A stretch of DNA of 64,000 nt from Plasmopara viticola (GCA_001695595.3 MBPM02000150.1:37194-101193), one strand, 5' to 3'; shown: positions 1-12,033, numbered from the stretch's first letter. Numbers and translations: made by a program. Notes: generated by a model not told the origin, from the letters alone.

Positions 1-52
1 CTTGTTAGCAAAATGCAATAAGACAGCACGTTATGTGTTAGGATGAAAATCA

Positions 53-124
53 GTCTCCGACGGGACTCGAACCCGCAATCTCCCGCTTCGTAGGCGGATG
101 CCTTATCCATTGGGCCACGGGGAC
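53..124 (-). tRNA. tRNA-Arg(ACG), unit 1
   Basis: Exact consensus copy. TTTT terminator at 46-49. Confidence 0.9.
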
Positions 125-494
125 GTTTTAAAGACCACGTCTCCTTTTCAAGTCACGACCTTAACCAGATTATCAGTACAAGTAAAGAGGACTTTGGAAG
201 CATAAAACAACCATACAATAGTCTTAAACGACCTTGCAGCTTTAATCGTGTATCCTCACAATGGCTCTTTTAAAAGTCAACCGACGAGGCTGAACTCTCG
301 CTTTGGTTTTGCATCGCTTACGTCGATTACGTGCTAAAGCCATGAGACTAATACAATTGCGCACGAGTTTGTCGTTCTTGTGCGTGCTGATAGACATTAC
401 GTGCTACCATGAGACTAATACAATTGCGCACAGTTTGTCGTTCTTGTTAGCAAAATGCAATAAGACAGCACGTTATGTGTTAGGATGAAAATCA

Positions 495-566
495 GTCTCC
501 GACGGGACTCGAACCCGCAATCTCCCGCTTCGTAGGCGGATGCCTTATCCATTGGGCCACGGGGAC
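495..566 (-). tRNA. tRNA-Arg(ACG), unit 2
   Basis: Exact consensus copy; terminator at 488-491. The distance from unit 1 is 442 bp because 362-430 contains a partial local duplication of the spacer (GTGCTGATAGACATTACGTG region). Confidence 0.9.
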
Positions 567-869
567 GTTTTAAGACCACGTCTCCTTTTCAAGTCACGAC
601 CTAAACCAGATTATCAGTACAACTAAAGAGGACTTTAGAAGCATGAAACAACCATACAATAGTCTTAAACGACCTTGCAGCTTTAATCGTGTATCCTCAC
701 AATGGCTCTTTTAAAAGTCAACCGACGAGGCTGAACTCTCGCTTTGGTTTTGCATCGCTTACGTCGATTACGTGCTAAAGCCATGAGACTAATACAATTG
801 CGCACGAGTTTGTCGTTCTTGTTAGCAAAATGCAATAAGACAGCACGTTATGTGTTAGGATGAAAATCA

Positions 870-941
870 GTCTCCGACGGGACTCGAACCCGCAATCTCC
901 CGCTTCGTAGGCGGATGCCTTATCCATTGGGCCACGGGGAC
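870..941 (-). tRNA. tRNA-Arg(ACG), unit 3
   Basis: Exact consensus copy; terminator at 863-866. Confidence 0.9.
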
Positions 942-1242
942 GTTTTAAGACCACGTCTCCTTTTCAAGTCACGACCTTAACCAGATTATCAGTACAAGTA
1001 AAGAGGACTTTGGAAGCATAAAACAACCATACAATAGTCTTAAACGACCTTGCAGCTTTAATCATGTATCCTCACAATGGCTTTTTAAAAGTCAACCGAC
1101 GAGGCTGAACTCTCGCTTTGGTTTTGCATCGTTTACGTCGATTACGTGCTAAAGCCATGGACTAATACAATTGCGCACGAGTTTGTCGTTCTTGTTAGCA
1201 AAATGCAATAAGACAGCACGTTATGTGTTAGGATGAAAATCA

Positions 1243-1314
1243 GTCTCCGACGGGACTCGAACCCGCAATCTCCCGCTTCGTAGGCGGATGCCTTATCCAT
1301 TGGGCCACGGGGAC
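1243..1314 (-). tRNA. tRNA-Arg(ACG), unit 4
   Basis: Exact consensus copy; terminator at 1236-1239. Confidence 0.9.
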
Positions 1315-1617
1315 GTTTAAAGACCACGTCTCCTTTTCAAGTCACGACCTTAACCAGATTATCAGTACAAGTAAAGAGGACTTTGGAAGCATAAAACAAC
1401 CATACAATAGTCTTAAACGACCTTGCAGCTTTAATCGTGTATCCTCACAATGGCTCTTTTAAAAGTCAACCGACGAGGCTGAAGTCTCGCTTTGGTTTTG
1501 CATCGCTTACGTCGATTACGTGCTAAAGCCATGAGACTAATACAATTGCGCACCAGTTTGTCGTTCTTGTTAGCAAGATGCAATAAGACAGCGCGTTATG
1601 TGCTAGGATGAAAATCA

Positions 1618-1653
1618 GTCTCCGACGGGACTTGAACCCGCGATCTTTCGCTT
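1618..1653 (-). pseudogene. 3'-half tRNA-Arg, unit 5
   Basis: Keeps about tRNA positions 37-72 with the T arm (G57A) and terminator. The 5' acceptor strand, D arm, A box and anticodon are deleted, joined to CTTTAGACACCACG. Confidence 0.85.
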
Positions 1654-1951
1654 TAGACACCACGTCTCCTTTTCAAGTCACTACCTTAACAGATTATCAG
1701 TACAGTAAAGAGGACTTTGGAAGCATAAAACAACCCTACAATAGTCTTAAACGACCTTGCAGCTTAAATCATGTATCCTCACAATGGCTTTTTAAAAAAT
1801 TAACCGACGAGGCTGAACTCTCGCTTTGGTTTTGCATCGTTTACGTCGATTACGTGCTAAAGCCATGGGACTAATACAATTGCGCACGAGTTTGTCGTTC
1901 TTGTTAGCAAAATGCAATAAGACAGCACGTTATGTGTTAGGATGAAAATCA

Positions 1952-2023
1952 GTCTCCGACGGGACTCGAACCCGCAATCTCCCGCTTCGTAGGCGGATGC
2001 CTTATCCATTGGGCCACGGGGAC
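1952..2023 (-). tRNA. tRNA-Arg(ACG), unit 6
   Basis: Exact consensus copy; terminator at 1945-1948. Confidence 0.9.
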
Positions 2024-2328
2024 GTTTTAAAGACCACGTCTCCTTTTTCAAGTCACGACCTTAATTAGATTATCAGTACAAGTAAAGAGGACTTTGGAAG
2101 CATAAAACAACCCTACAATAGTCTTAAACGACCTTGCAGCTTTAATCGTGTATCCTCACAATGGCTCTTTTAAAAGTCAACCGACGAGGCTGAAGTCTCG
2201 CTTTGGTTTTGCATCGCTTACGTCGATTACGTGCTATAGCCATGGGACTAATTCAATTGCGCACGAGTTTGTCGTTCTTGTTAGCAAAATGCAATAAGAC
2301 AGCACGTTATGTGTTAGGATGAAAATCA

Positions 2329-2400
2329 GTCTCCGACGGGACTCGAACCCGCAATCTCCCGCTTCGTAGGCGGATGCCTTATCCATTGGGCCACGGGGAC
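2329..2400 (-). tRNA. tRNA-Arg(ACG), unit 7
   Basis: Exact consensus copy; terminator at 2322-2325. Confidence 0.9.
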
Positions 2401-2664
2401 GATTTAGAGACTGCGACTCCTTTTTCAAGTCACGACCTTAACCAGATTATCAGTACAACTAAAGAGGACTTTAGAAGCATAAATCAACCCTACAATAGTT
2501 TTATACGACGTTGGAGCTTCAATCATGTATCCTCACTTTAATCTGTATCCTTTCAACCGACGAGGCTGAACTCTCGCTTTGGTTTTGCATCGTTTACGTC
2601 GATTACGTGCTACTTGTTAGCAAAATGCAATAAGACAGCACGTTATGTGTTAGGATGAAAATCA

Positions 2665-2736
2665 GGCTCCGACGGGACTCGAACCCGCAATCTCTCGCTT
2701 CGTAGGCGGATGCCTTATCCATTGGGCCACGGAGAC
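2665..2736 (-). tRNA. tRNA-Arg(ACG), unit 8, variant
   Basis: C4T restores pair 4-69 (the only copy where I see this), but A71C opens pair 2-71 and G42A opens anticodon-stem pair 28-42. The spacer before it is shortened. Confidence 0.7.
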
Positions 2737-3034
2737 GATTTAGAGACTGCGACTTCTTTTTCAAGTCACGACCTAAACCAGATTATCAGTACAACTAAAG
2801 AGGACTTTAGAAGCATAAACAACCCTACAATAGTCTTAAACGACGTTGGAGCTTCAATCATGTATCCTAACAATGGCTTTTTGAAAAGTCAACCGACGAG
2901 GCTGAACTCTCGCTTTGGTTTTGCATCGTTTACGTCGATTACGTGCTAAAGCCACGGAACTAATTCAATTGCGCACCAGTTTGTCGTTCTTGGTATGCAA
3001 AAAGACAGCGCGTTATGTGCTAGGATGAAAATCA

Positions 3035-3070
3035 GTCTCCGACGGGACTTGAACCCGCAATCTTTCGCTT
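3035..3070 (-). pseudogene. 3'-half tRNA-Arg, unit 9
   Basis: Same deletion as unit 5 (CTTTAGACACC junction). The flanking spacer has the shortened form TTCTTGGTATGC. Confidence 0.85.
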
Positions 3071-3367
3071 TAGACACCACGTCTCCTTTTCAAGTCACTA
3101 CTTAACAGATTATCAGTACAGTAAAGAGGACTTTGGAAGCATAAAACAACCCTACAATAGTCTTAAACGACCTTGCAGCTTTAATCATGTATCCTCACAA
3201 AAGCTTTTTAAAAAGTCAACCTACGAGGCTGTACTCTCGCTTCGGTTTTGCATCGTTTACGTCGATTTCGTGCTATAGCCATGGGACTAATACGATTGCG
3301 CACGAGTTTGTCGTTCTTGTTAGCAAAATGCAATAAGACAGCACGTTATGTGTTAGGATGAAAATCA

Positions 3368-3439
3368 GTCTCCGACGAGACTCGAACCCGCAATCTCCCG
3401 CTTCGTAGGCGGATGCCTTATCCATTGGGCCACGGGGAC
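3368..3439 (-). tRNA. tRNA-Arg(ACG), unit 10, variant
   Basis: Single change C62T, giving a G52-U62 wobble in the T stem and altering the last B-box base; terminator intact. Confidence 0.8.
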
Positions 3440-3743
3440 GTTTTAGAGACTGCGTCTCCTTTTTCAAGTCATCACCTTAACCAGATCATCAATAAAACTA
3501 AAGAGGACTTTGGAAGCAAAAAAAATCCTACAATAGTCTTTAACGACCTTGCAGCTTCAATCATGTATCCTCACAATGGCTCTTTTAAAAGTCAACCGAC
3601 GAGGCTGAACTCTCGCTTTGGTTTTGCAACGTTTACGTCGATTACGTGCTATAGCCATGAGACTAATACAATTGCGCACCAGTTTGTCGTTCTTGTTAGC
3701 AAAATGCAATAAGACAGCACGTTATGTGTTAGGATGAAAATCA

Positions 3744-3815
3744 GTCTCCGACGGGACTCGAACCCGCAATCTCCCGCTTCGTAGGCGGATGCCTTATCCA
3801 TTGGGCCACGGGGAC
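3744..3815 (-). tRNA. tRNA-Arg(ACG), unit 11
   Basis: Exact consensus copy; terminator at 3737-3740. Confidence 0.9.
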
Positions 3816-4119
3816 GTTTTAAAGACCACGTCTCCTTTTCAAGTCACGACCTTAACCAGATTATCAGTACAAGTAAAGAGGACTTTGGAAGCATAAAACA
3901 ACCATACAATAGTCTTAAACGACCTTGCAGCTTTAATCGTGTATCCTCACAATGGCTCTTTTAAAAGTCAACCGACGAGGCTGAACTCTCGCTTTGGTTT
4001 TGCATCGCTTACGTCGATTACGTGCTAAAGCCATGAGACTAATACAATTGCGCACGAGTTTGTCGTTCTTGTTAGCAAAATGCAATAAGACAGCACGTTA
4101 TGTGTTAGGATGAAAATCA

Positions 4120-4191
4120 GTCTCCGACGGGACTCGAACCCGCAATCTCCCGCTTCGTAGGCGGATGCCTTATCCATTGGGCCACGGGGAC
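4120..4191 (-). tRNA. tRNA-Arg(ACG), unit 12
   Basis: Exact consensus copy; terminator at 4113-4116. Confidence 0.9.
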
Positions 4192-4495
4192 GTTTGAAAG
4201 TCCACGTCTCCTTTTCAAGTCACGACCTTAATTAGATTATCAGTACAAGAAAAGAGGAGTTCAAAATCATAAAACAACCCTACAATAGTCTTAAACGACC
4301 TTGCAGCTTAAATCGTGTATCCTCACAATGGCTTTTTGAAAAGTCAACCGACGAGGCTGAAGTCTCGCTTTGGTTTTGCAACGTTTACGTCGATTACGTG
4401 CTATAGCCATGAGACTAATACAATTGCGCACCAGTTTGTCGTTCTTGTTAGCAAAATGCAATAAGACAGCACGTTATGTGTTAGGATGAAAATCA

Positions 4496-4567
4496 GTCTC
4501 CGACGGGACTCGAACCCGCAATCTCCCGCTTCGTAGGCGGATGCCTTATCTATTGGACCACGGGGAC
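4496..4567 (-). tRNA. tRNA-Arg(ACG), unit 13, variant
   Basis: C11T (wobble with G24) and G18A; loss of the near-invariant G18 should weaken D-loop/T-loop contact. The same pair of changes recurs in unit 21. Confidence 0.7.
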
Positions 4568-4872
4568 GATTTAGAAACTGCGTCTCCTTTTTCAAGTCAC
4601 GACCTAAACCAGATTATCAGTACAACTAAAGAGGACTTTAGAAGCATGAAACAACCATACAATAGTCTTAAACGACCTTGCAGCTTTAATCGTGTATCCT
4701 CACAATGGCTCTTTTAAAAGTCAACCGACGAGGCTGAACTCTCGCTTTGGTTTTGCATCGCTTACGTCGATTACGTGCTAAAGCCATGAGACTAATACAA
4801 TTGCGCACCAGTTTGTCGTTCTTGTTAGCAAAATGCAATAAGACAGCACGTTATGTGTTAGGATGAAAATCA

Positions 4873-4944
4873 GTCTCCGACGGGACTCGAACCCGCAATG
4901 TCCCGCTTCGTAGGCGGATGCCTTATCCATTGGGCCACGGGGAC
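4873..4944 (-). tRNA. tRNA-Arg(ACG), unit 14
   Basis: Only change is G45C in the variable loop; stems and boxes intact. Confidence 0.88.
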
Positions 4945-5248
4945 GTTTTAAAGACCACGTCTCCTTTTCAAGTCACGACCTTAACCAGATTATCAGTACA
5001 ACTAAAGAGGACTTTGGAAGCATAAAACAACCATACAATAGTCTTAAACGACCTTGCAGCTTTAATCGTGTATCCTCACAATGGCTCTTTTAAAAGTCAA
5101 CCGACGAGGCTGAACTCTCGCTTTGGTTTTGCATCGCTTACGTCGATTACGTGCTAAAGCCATGAGACTAATACAATTGCGCACGAGTTTGTCGTTCTTG
5201 TTAGCAAAATGCAATAAGACAGCACGTTATGTGTTAGGATGAAAATCA

Positions 5249-5320
5249 GTCTCCGACGGGACTCGAACCCGCAATCTCCCGCTTCGTAGGCGGATGCCTT
5301 ATCCATTGGGCCACGGGGAC
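5249..5320 (-). tRNA. tRNA-Arg(ACG), unit 15
   Basis: Exact consensus copy; terminator at 5242-5245. Confidence 0.9.
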
Positions 5321-5618
5321 GTTTGAAAGTCCACGTCTCCTTTTCAAGTCACTACCTTAATTAGATTATCAGTACAAGAAAAGAGTTCAAGCATAAAACA
5401 ACCCTACAATAGTCTTAAACGACCTTGCAGCTTCAATCATGTATCCTCACAATGGCTTTTTAAAAGTCAACCGACGAGGCTGAACTCTCGCTTTGGTTTT
5501 GCATCGCTTACGTCGATTACGTGCTAAAGCCATGAGACTAATACAATTGCGCACGAGTTTGTCGTTCTTGTTAGCAAAATGCAATAAGACAGCACGTTAT
5601 GTGTTAGGATGAAAATCA

Positions 5619-5690
5619 GTCTCCGACGGGACTCGAACCCGCAATCTCCCGCTTCGTAGGCGGATGCCTTATCCATTGGGCCACGGGGAC
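5619..5690 (-). tRNA. tRNA-Arg(ACG), unit 16
   Basis: Exact consensus copy; terminator at 5612-5615. Confidence 0.9.
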
Positions 5691-5994
5691 GTTTGAAAGT
5701 CCACGTCTCCTTTTCAAGTCACGACCTTAATTAGATTATCAGTACAAGAAAAGAGGAGTTCAAAAGCATAAAACAACCCTACAATAGTCTTAAACGACCT
5801 TGCAGCTTAAATCGTGTATCCTCACAATGGCTTTTTGAAAAGTCAACCGACGAGGCTGAAGTCTCGCTTTGGTTTTGCAACGTTTACGTCGATTACGTGC
5901 TATAGCCATGAGACTAATACAATTGCGCACCAGTTTGTCGTTCTTGTTAGCAAAATGCAATAAGACAGCACGTTATGTGTTAGGATGAAAATCA

Positions 5995-6066
5995 GTCTCC
6001 GACGGGACTCGAACCCGCAATCTCCCGCTTCGTAGGCGGATGCCTTATCCATTGGGCCACGGGGAC
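5995..6066 (-). tRNA. tRNA-Arg(ACG), unit 17
   Basis: Exact consensus copy; terminator at 5988-5991. Confidence 0.9.
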
Positions 6067-6371
6067 GATTTAGAGACTGCGACTCCTTTTTCAAGTCACG
6101 ACCTTAACCAGATTATCAGTACAACTAAAGAGGACTTTAGAAGCATAAAACAACCATACAATAGTCTTAAACGACCTTGCAGCTTTAATCGTGTATCCTC
6201 ACAATGGCTCTTTTAAAAGTCAACCGACGAGGCTGAACTCTCGCTTTGGTTTTGCATCGCTTACGTCGATTACGTGCTAAAGCCATGAGACTAATACAAT
6301 TGCGCACCAGTTTGTCGTTCTTGTTAGCAAAATGCAATAAGACAGCACGTTATGTGTTAGGATGAAAATCA

Positions 6372-6443
6372 GTCTCCGACGGGACTCGAACCCGCAATGT
6401 CCCGCTTCGTAGGCGGATGCCTTATCCATTGGGCCACGGGGAC
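6372..6443 (-). tRNA. tRNA-Arg(ACG), unit 18
   Basis: Only change is G45C, as in units 14 and 23. Confidence 0.88.
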
Positions 6444-6747
6444 GTTTTAAAGACCACGTCTCCTTTTCAAGTCACGACCTTAACCAGATTATCAGTACAA
6501 CTAAAGAGGACTTTGGAAGCATAAAACAACCATACAATAGTCTTAAACGACCTTGCAGCTTTAATCGTGTATCCTCACAATGGCTCTTTTAAAAGTCAAC
6601 CGACGAGGCTGAAGTCTCGCTTTGGTTTTGCATCGCTTACGTCGATTACGTGCTAAAGCCATGAGACTAATACAATTGCGCACCAGTTTGTCGTTCTTGT
6701 TAGCAAAATGCAATAAGACAGCACGTTATGTGTTAGGATGAAAATCA

Positions 6748-6819
6748 GTCTCCGACGGGACTCGAACCCGCAATCTCCCGCTTCGTAGGCGGATGCCTTA
6801 TCCATTGGGCCACGGGGAC
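6748..6819 (-). tRNA. tRNA-Arg(ACG), unit 19
   Basis: Exact consensus copy; terminator at 6741-6744. Confidence 0.9.
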
Positions 6820-7123
6820 GTTTTAAAGACCACGTCTCCTTTTCAAGTCACGACCTTAACCAGATTATCAGTACAAGTAAAGAGGACTTTGGAAGCATAA
6901 AACAACCATACAATAGTCTTAAACGACCTTGCAGCTTTAATCGTGTATCCTCACAATGGCTCTTTTAAAAGTCAACCGACGAGGCTGAACTCTCGCTTTG
7001 GTTTTGCATCGCTTACGTCGATTACGTGCTAAAGCCATGAGACTAATACAATTGCGCACGAGTTTGTCGTTCTTGTTAGCAAAATGCAATAAGACAGCAC
7101 GTTATGTGTTAGGATGAAAATCA

Positions 7124-7195
7124 GTCTCCGACGGGACTCGAACCCGCAATCTCCCGCTTCGTAGGCGGATGCCTTATCCATTGGGCCACGGGGAC
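7124..7195 (-). tRNA. tRNA-Arg(ACG), unit 20
   Basis: Exact consensus copy; terminator at 7117-7120. Confidence 0.9.
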
Positions 7196-7498
7196 GTTTG
7201 AAAGTCCACGTCTCCTTTTCAAGTCACGACCTTAATTAGATTATCAGTACAAGAAAAGAGGAGTTCGAAAGCATAAAACAACCCTACAATAGTCTTAAAC
7301 GACCTTGCAGCTTAAATCGTGTATCCTCACAATGGCTTTTTAAAAGTCAACCGACGAGGCTGAAGTCTCGCTTTGGTTTTGCAACGTTTACGTCGATTAC
7401 GTGCTATAGCCATGAGACTAATACAATTGCGCACCAGTTTGTCGTTCTTGTTAGCAAAATGCAATAAGACAGCACGTTATGTGTTAGGATGAAAATCA

Positions 7499-7570
7499 GT
7501 CTCCGACGGGACTCGAACCCGCAATCTCCCGCTTCGTAGGCGGATGCCTTATCTATTGGACCACGGGGAC
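7499..7570 (-). tRNA. tRNA-Arg(ACG), unit 21, variant
   Basis: C11T and G18A, matching unit 13 about 3.0 kb upstream. Confidence 0.7.
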
Positions 7571-7874
7571 GATTTAGAAACTGCGTCTCCTTTTTCAAGT
7601 CACGACCTAAACCAGATTATCAGTACAACTAAAGAGGACTTTGAAGCATAAAACAACCATACAATAGTCTTAAACGACCTTGCAGCTTTAATCGTGTATC
7701 CTCACAATGGCTCTTTTAAAAGTCAACCGACGAGGCTGAACTCTCGCTTTGGTTTTGCATCGCTTACGTCGATTACGTGCTAAAGCCATGAGACTAATAC
7801 AATTGCGCACCAGTTTGTCGTTCTTGTTAGCAAAATGCAATAAGACAGCACGTTATGTGTTAGGATGAAAATCA

Positions 7875-7946
7875 GTCTCCGACGGGACTCGAACCCGCAA
7901 TCTCCCGCTTCGTAGGCGGATGCCTTATCCATTGGGCCACGGGGAC
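7875..7946 (-). tRNA. tRNA-Arg(ACG), unit 22
   Basis: Exact consensus copy; terminator at 7868-7871. Confidence 0.9.
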
Positions 7947-8250
7947 GTTTTAAAGACCACGTCTCCTTTTCAAGTCACGACCTTAACCAGATTATCAGTA
8001 CAACTAAAGAGGACTTTGGAAGCATAAAACAACCATACAATAGTCTTAAACGACCTTGCAGCTTTAATCGTGTATCCTCACAATGGCTCTTTTAAAAGTC
8101 AACCGACGAGGCTGAACTCTCGCTTTGGTTTTGCATCGCTTACGTCGATTACGTGCTAAAGCCATGAGACTAATACAATTGCGCACGAGTTTGTCGTTCT
8201 TGTTAGCAAAATGCAATAAGACAGCACGTTATGTGTTAGGATGAAAATCA

Positions 8251-8322
8251 GTCTCCGACGGGACTCGAACCCGCAATGTCCCGCTTCGTAGGCGGATGCC
8301 TTATCCATTGGGCCACGGGGAC
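8251..8322 (-). tRNA. tRNA-Arg(ACG), unit 23
   Basis: Only change is G45C. Confidence 0.88.
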
Positions 8323-8626
8323 GTTTTAAAGACCACGTCTCCTTTTCAAGTCACGACCTTAACCAGATTATCAGTACAACTAAAGAGGACTTTGGAAGCA
8401 TAAAACAACCATACAATAGTCTTAAACGACCTTGCAGCTTTAATCGTGTATCCTCACAATGGCTCTTTTAAAAGTCAACCGACGAGGCTGAACTCTCGCT
8501 TTGGTTTTGCATCGCTTACGTCGATTACGTGCTAAAGCCATGAGACTAATACAATTGCGCACGAGTTTGTCGTTCTTGTTAGCAAAATGCAATAAGACAG
8601 CACGTTATGTGTTAGGATGAAAATCA

Positions 8627-8698
8627 GTCTCCGACGGGACTCGAACCCGCAATCTCCCGCTTCGTAGGCGGATGCCTTATCCATTGGGCCACGGGGAC
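8627..8698 (-). tRNA. tRNA-Arg(ACG), unit 24
   Basis: Exact consensus copy; terminator at 8620-8623. Confidence 0.9.
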
Positions 8699-8998
8699 GT
8701 TTGAAAGTCCACGTCTCCTTTTCAAGTCACGACCTTAATTAGATTATCAGTACAAGAAAAGAGGACTTTGAAGCATAAAACAACCTACAATAGTCTTAAA
8801 CGACCTTGCAGCTTAATCGTGTATCCTCACAATGGCTTTTTAAAAGTCAACCGACGAGGCTGAACTCTCGCTTTGGTTTTGCAACGTTTACGTCGATTAC
8901 GTGCTATAGCCATGAGACTAATACAATTGCGCACCAGTTTGTCGTTCTTGTTAGCAAAATGCAATAAGACAGCACGTTATGTGTTAGGATGAAAATCA

Positions 8999-9070
8999 GT
9001 CTCCGACGGGACTCGAACCCGCAATCTCCCGCTTCGTAGGCGGATGCCTTATCTATTGGGCCACGGGGAC
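8999..9070 (-). tRNA. tRNA-Arg(ACG), unit 25, variant
   Basis: G18A only; related to units 13 and 21 but without C11T. Confidence 0.75.
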
Positions 9071-9332
9071 GATTTAGAAACTGCGACTCCTTTTTCAAGT
9101 CACGACCTAAACCAGATTATCAGTACAAAAAGAGGACTTTAGAAGCATGTCTTAAACGACGCGATCATGGCTTTTTAAAAGTCAACCGACGAGGCTGAAC
9201 TCTCGCTTTGGTTTTGCATCGTCTTCGTCGATTACGTGCTATAGCCATGGGACTAATACGATTGCGCACGAGTTTGTCGTTCTTGTTAGCAAAATGCAAT
9301 AAGACAGCACGTTATGTGTTGGATGAAAATCA

Positions 9333-9404
9333 GTCTCCGACGGGACTCGAATCCGCAATCTCCCGCTTCGTAGGCGGATGCCTTATCCATTGGGCCACGG
9401 GGAC
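9333..9404 (-). tRNA. tRNA-Arg(ACG), unit 26, B-box variant
   Basis: G53A destroys the G53-C61 pair and changes B-box position 2. This is the first copy of the class that dominates from 11.6 kb onward. Confidence 0.6.
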
Positions 9405-9708
9405 GATTTAGAGACTGCGACTCTTTTTTTAAAACACGACCTTAATTAGATTATCAGTACAACTAAAAAAAACTTTAGAAGCATAAACAACCCTACAATA
9501 GTCTTAAACGACGTTGGAGCTTCGATCATGTATCCTCACAATGGCTTTTAAAAAAGTCAACCGACGAGGCTGAACTCTAGCTTTAATTTTGCATCGCTTA
9601 CGTCGATTACGCGCTATAACCATGGGACTAATACAATTGCGCACGAGTTTGTCGTTCTTGTTAGCAAAATGCAATAAGACAGCACGTTATGTGTTAGGAT
9701 GAAAATCA

Positions 9709-9780
9709 GTCTCCGACGGGACTCGAACCCGCAATCTCTCGCTTCGTAGGCGGATGCCTTATCCATTGGGCCACGGGGAC
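9709..9780 (-). tRNA. tRNA-Arg(ACG), unit 27, variant
   Basis: G42A opens anticodon-stem pair 28-42; boxes and terminator intact. Confidence 0.75.
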
Positions 9781-9879
9781 GATTTAGAGACTGCGACTCT
9801 TTTTTCAAGTCATGACCTTAACCAGATCATCAATAAAACTAAAGAGGACTTTGGAAGCATAAAACAATCCTACAATACA

Positions 9880-10085
9880 AAAGACGCTTTGTCGTTCTTG
9901 TTAGCAAAATGCAATAAGACAGCACGTCAGGATGTCAGTCCTCAAAATATGCCTTTTAACGGGACTTGGCGTCTCCTTTTTCAAGTCCGACGAGGCTGAA
10001 CGCTTTTGGCTTTCAAGTGCATCAACCTACGAGGCTTACGTTCTTGTTAGCGATTACGTGCTAATAGCCATGGACTAATACAATT
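9880..10085. repeat. Scrambled array unit without tRNA
   Basis: Short pieces of spacer and tRNA flank occur in the wrong order (for example CAGTCCTCAAAATATGCC and AACGGGACTTGGCGTCTCC), joined by tiny deletions. No cloverleaf can be drawn. This is the most rearranged spot inside the array. Confidence 0.7.
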
Positions 10086-10156
10086 GCGCACCTAGTTTGT
10101 CGTTCTTGTTAGCAAAATGCAATAAGACAGCACGTTATGTGTTAGGATGAAAATCA

Positions 10157-10228
10157 GTCTCCGACGGGACTCGAATCTGCAATCTCCCGCTTCGTAGGCG
10201 GATGCCTTATCCATAGGGCCACGGGGAC
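10157..10228 (-). tRNA. tRNA-Arg(ACG), unit 28, degenerate
   Basis: G51A and G53A in the T stem plus A14T; probably not functional. Confidence 0.5.
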
Positions 10229-10533
10229 TTTTTAGAGACTGCGTCTCCTTTTTTAAAACACGACCTTAATTAGATTATCAGTACAACTAGAAAAAACTTT
10301 AGAAGCATAAACTAACCCTACAATAGTCTCAAACGACGTTGCAGCTTCGATCATGTATCCTCGAAATGGCTTTTAAAAAAGTCAACCGACGAGGCTGAAC
10401 TCTAGCTTTAATTTTGCATCGCTTACGTCGATTACGCGCTATAACCATGGGACTAATACAATTGCGCACCAGTTTGTCGTTCTTGTTAGCAAAATGCAAT
10501 AAGACAGCACGTTATGTGTTAGGATGAAAATCA

Positions 10534-10604
10534 GTCTCCGACGGGACTCGAACCCGCATCTCCCGCTTCGTAGGCGGATGCCTTATCCATAGGGCCACGG
10601 GGAC
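10534..10604 (-). tRNA. tRNA-Arg(ACG), unit 29, 71-nt form
   Basis: Variable loop is four bases (AGAT) and A14T is present; B box and TTTT terminator intact. Confidence 0.65.
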
Positions 10605-10909
10605 GATTTAGAGACTGCGACTCTTTTTTTAAAACACGACCTTAATTAGATTATCAGTACAACTAGAAAAAACTTTAGAAGCATAAACTAACCCTACAAT
10701 AGTCTCAAACGACGTTGCAGCTTCGATCATGTATCCTCGAAATGGCTTTTAAAAAAGTCAACCGACGAGGCTGAACTCTAGCTTTAATTTTGCATCGCTT
10801 ACGTCGATTACGCGCTATAACCATGGGACTAATACAATTGCGCACGAGTTTGTCGTTCTTGTTAGCAAAATGCAATAAGACAGCACGTTATGTGTTAGGA
10901 TGAATATCA

Positions 10910-10980
10910 GTCTCCGACGGGACTCGAACCCGCATCTCCCGCTTCGTAGGCGGATGCCTTATCCATTATTCCACGGGGAC
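10910..10980 (-). tRNA. tRNA-Arg(ACG), unit 30, 71-nt form without terminator
   Basis: Four-base variable loop; D-stem CCC(11-13) changed to AAT; the terminator TTTT is now TATT. Confidence 0.5.
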
Positions 10981-11284
10981 CTTTTAAAGACCACGTCTCC
11001 TTTTTCAAGTTACGACCTTAACAACATTATCAGTACAAGTAACGAGACTTCGGAAGCATAAAACAACCCTACAATAGTCTTTAACGACCTTGCAGCTTCA
11101 ATCATGTATCCTCACAATGGCTTTTTGAAAAGCCAACCGACGGGGCTGAAGTCTCGCTTTGGTTTTGCATCGTTTACGTCGATTACGTGCTATAGCCACG
11201 GAACTAATACAATTGCGCACCAGTTTGTCGTTCTTGTTAGCAAGATGCAATAAGACAGCGCGTTATGGGCTAGGATGAAAATCA

Positions 11285-11320
11285 GTCTCCGACGGGACTT
11301 GAACCCGCGATCTTTCGCTT
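11285..11320 (-). pseudogene. 3'-half tRNA-Arg, unit 31
   Basis: Same deletion as unit 5, with one base fewer at the junction. Confidence 0.85.
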
Positions 11321-11620
11321 AGACACCACGTCTCCTTTCTCAAGTCACTACTTTATACAGATTGTCCGTATTAGAAAAGAAGACTTTGGAAGCATAAAAC
11401 GACCCTTTAATAGTCTTAACCGACCTTGCAGCTTTGATCATGTATCCTCACAAGAGCTTTTTAAAAAGTCAACCTACGAGGCTGTACTCTCGCTTCGGTT
11501 TTGCATCGTTTACGTCGATTACGTGCTATAGCCATGGGACTAATACGATTGCGCACGAGTTTGTCGTTCTTGTTAGCAAAATGCAATAAGACAGCGCGTT
11601 ATGTGCTAGGATGAAAATCA

Positions 11621-11692
11621 GTCTTCGACGGGACTCGAATCCGCAATCTCCCGCTTCGTAGGCGGATGCCTTATCCATTGGACCACGGGGAC
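11621..11692 (-). tRNA. tRNA-Arg(ACG), unit 32, degenerate
   Basis: G68A (opens 5-68), G53A and C11T. Confidence 0.5.
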
Positions 11693-11997
11693 GTTTCAAA
11701 GACTGCGTCTCCTTTTTCAAGTCATGACCTTAACCAGATCATGAGTACAACTAAAGAGAACTTTGGAAGCATAAAACAACCCTACAATAGTCTATAACGA
11801 CCTTGCAGGTTCAATCATGTATCCTCAAAAAGGCTTTTTAAAAAGTCAACCTACGAGGCTGAACTCTCGCTTTGGTTTTGCATCGTTTACGTCGATTACG
11901 TGCTATAGCCACGGAACTAATACAATTGCGCACCAGTTTGTCGTTCTTGTTAGCAAGATGCAATAAGACAGCGCGTTATGTGCTAGGCTGAAAATCA

Positions 11998-12033
11998 GTC
12001 TCCGACGGGACTTGAACCCGCAATCTTTCGCTT
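11998..12033 (-). pseudogene. 3'-half tRNA-Arg, unit 33
   Basis: Same deletion as unit 5; TTTT terminator still present. Confidence 0.85.

Larger units (their letters stand above)
3744..9070. repeat. Four-unit higher-order repeat of about 1.5 kb
   Basis: Unit variants recur every four units. The TCAAGTCACGACC-type spacer and the 64-codon reading frame recur at 4401, 5900, 7404 and 8904 (1499, 1504, 1500 bp apart). G45C copies occur at 4873, 6372 and 8251, and C11T/G18A copies at 4496 and 7499. The last interval of the G45C series is five units, so the register was shifted once. Confidence 0.85.
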
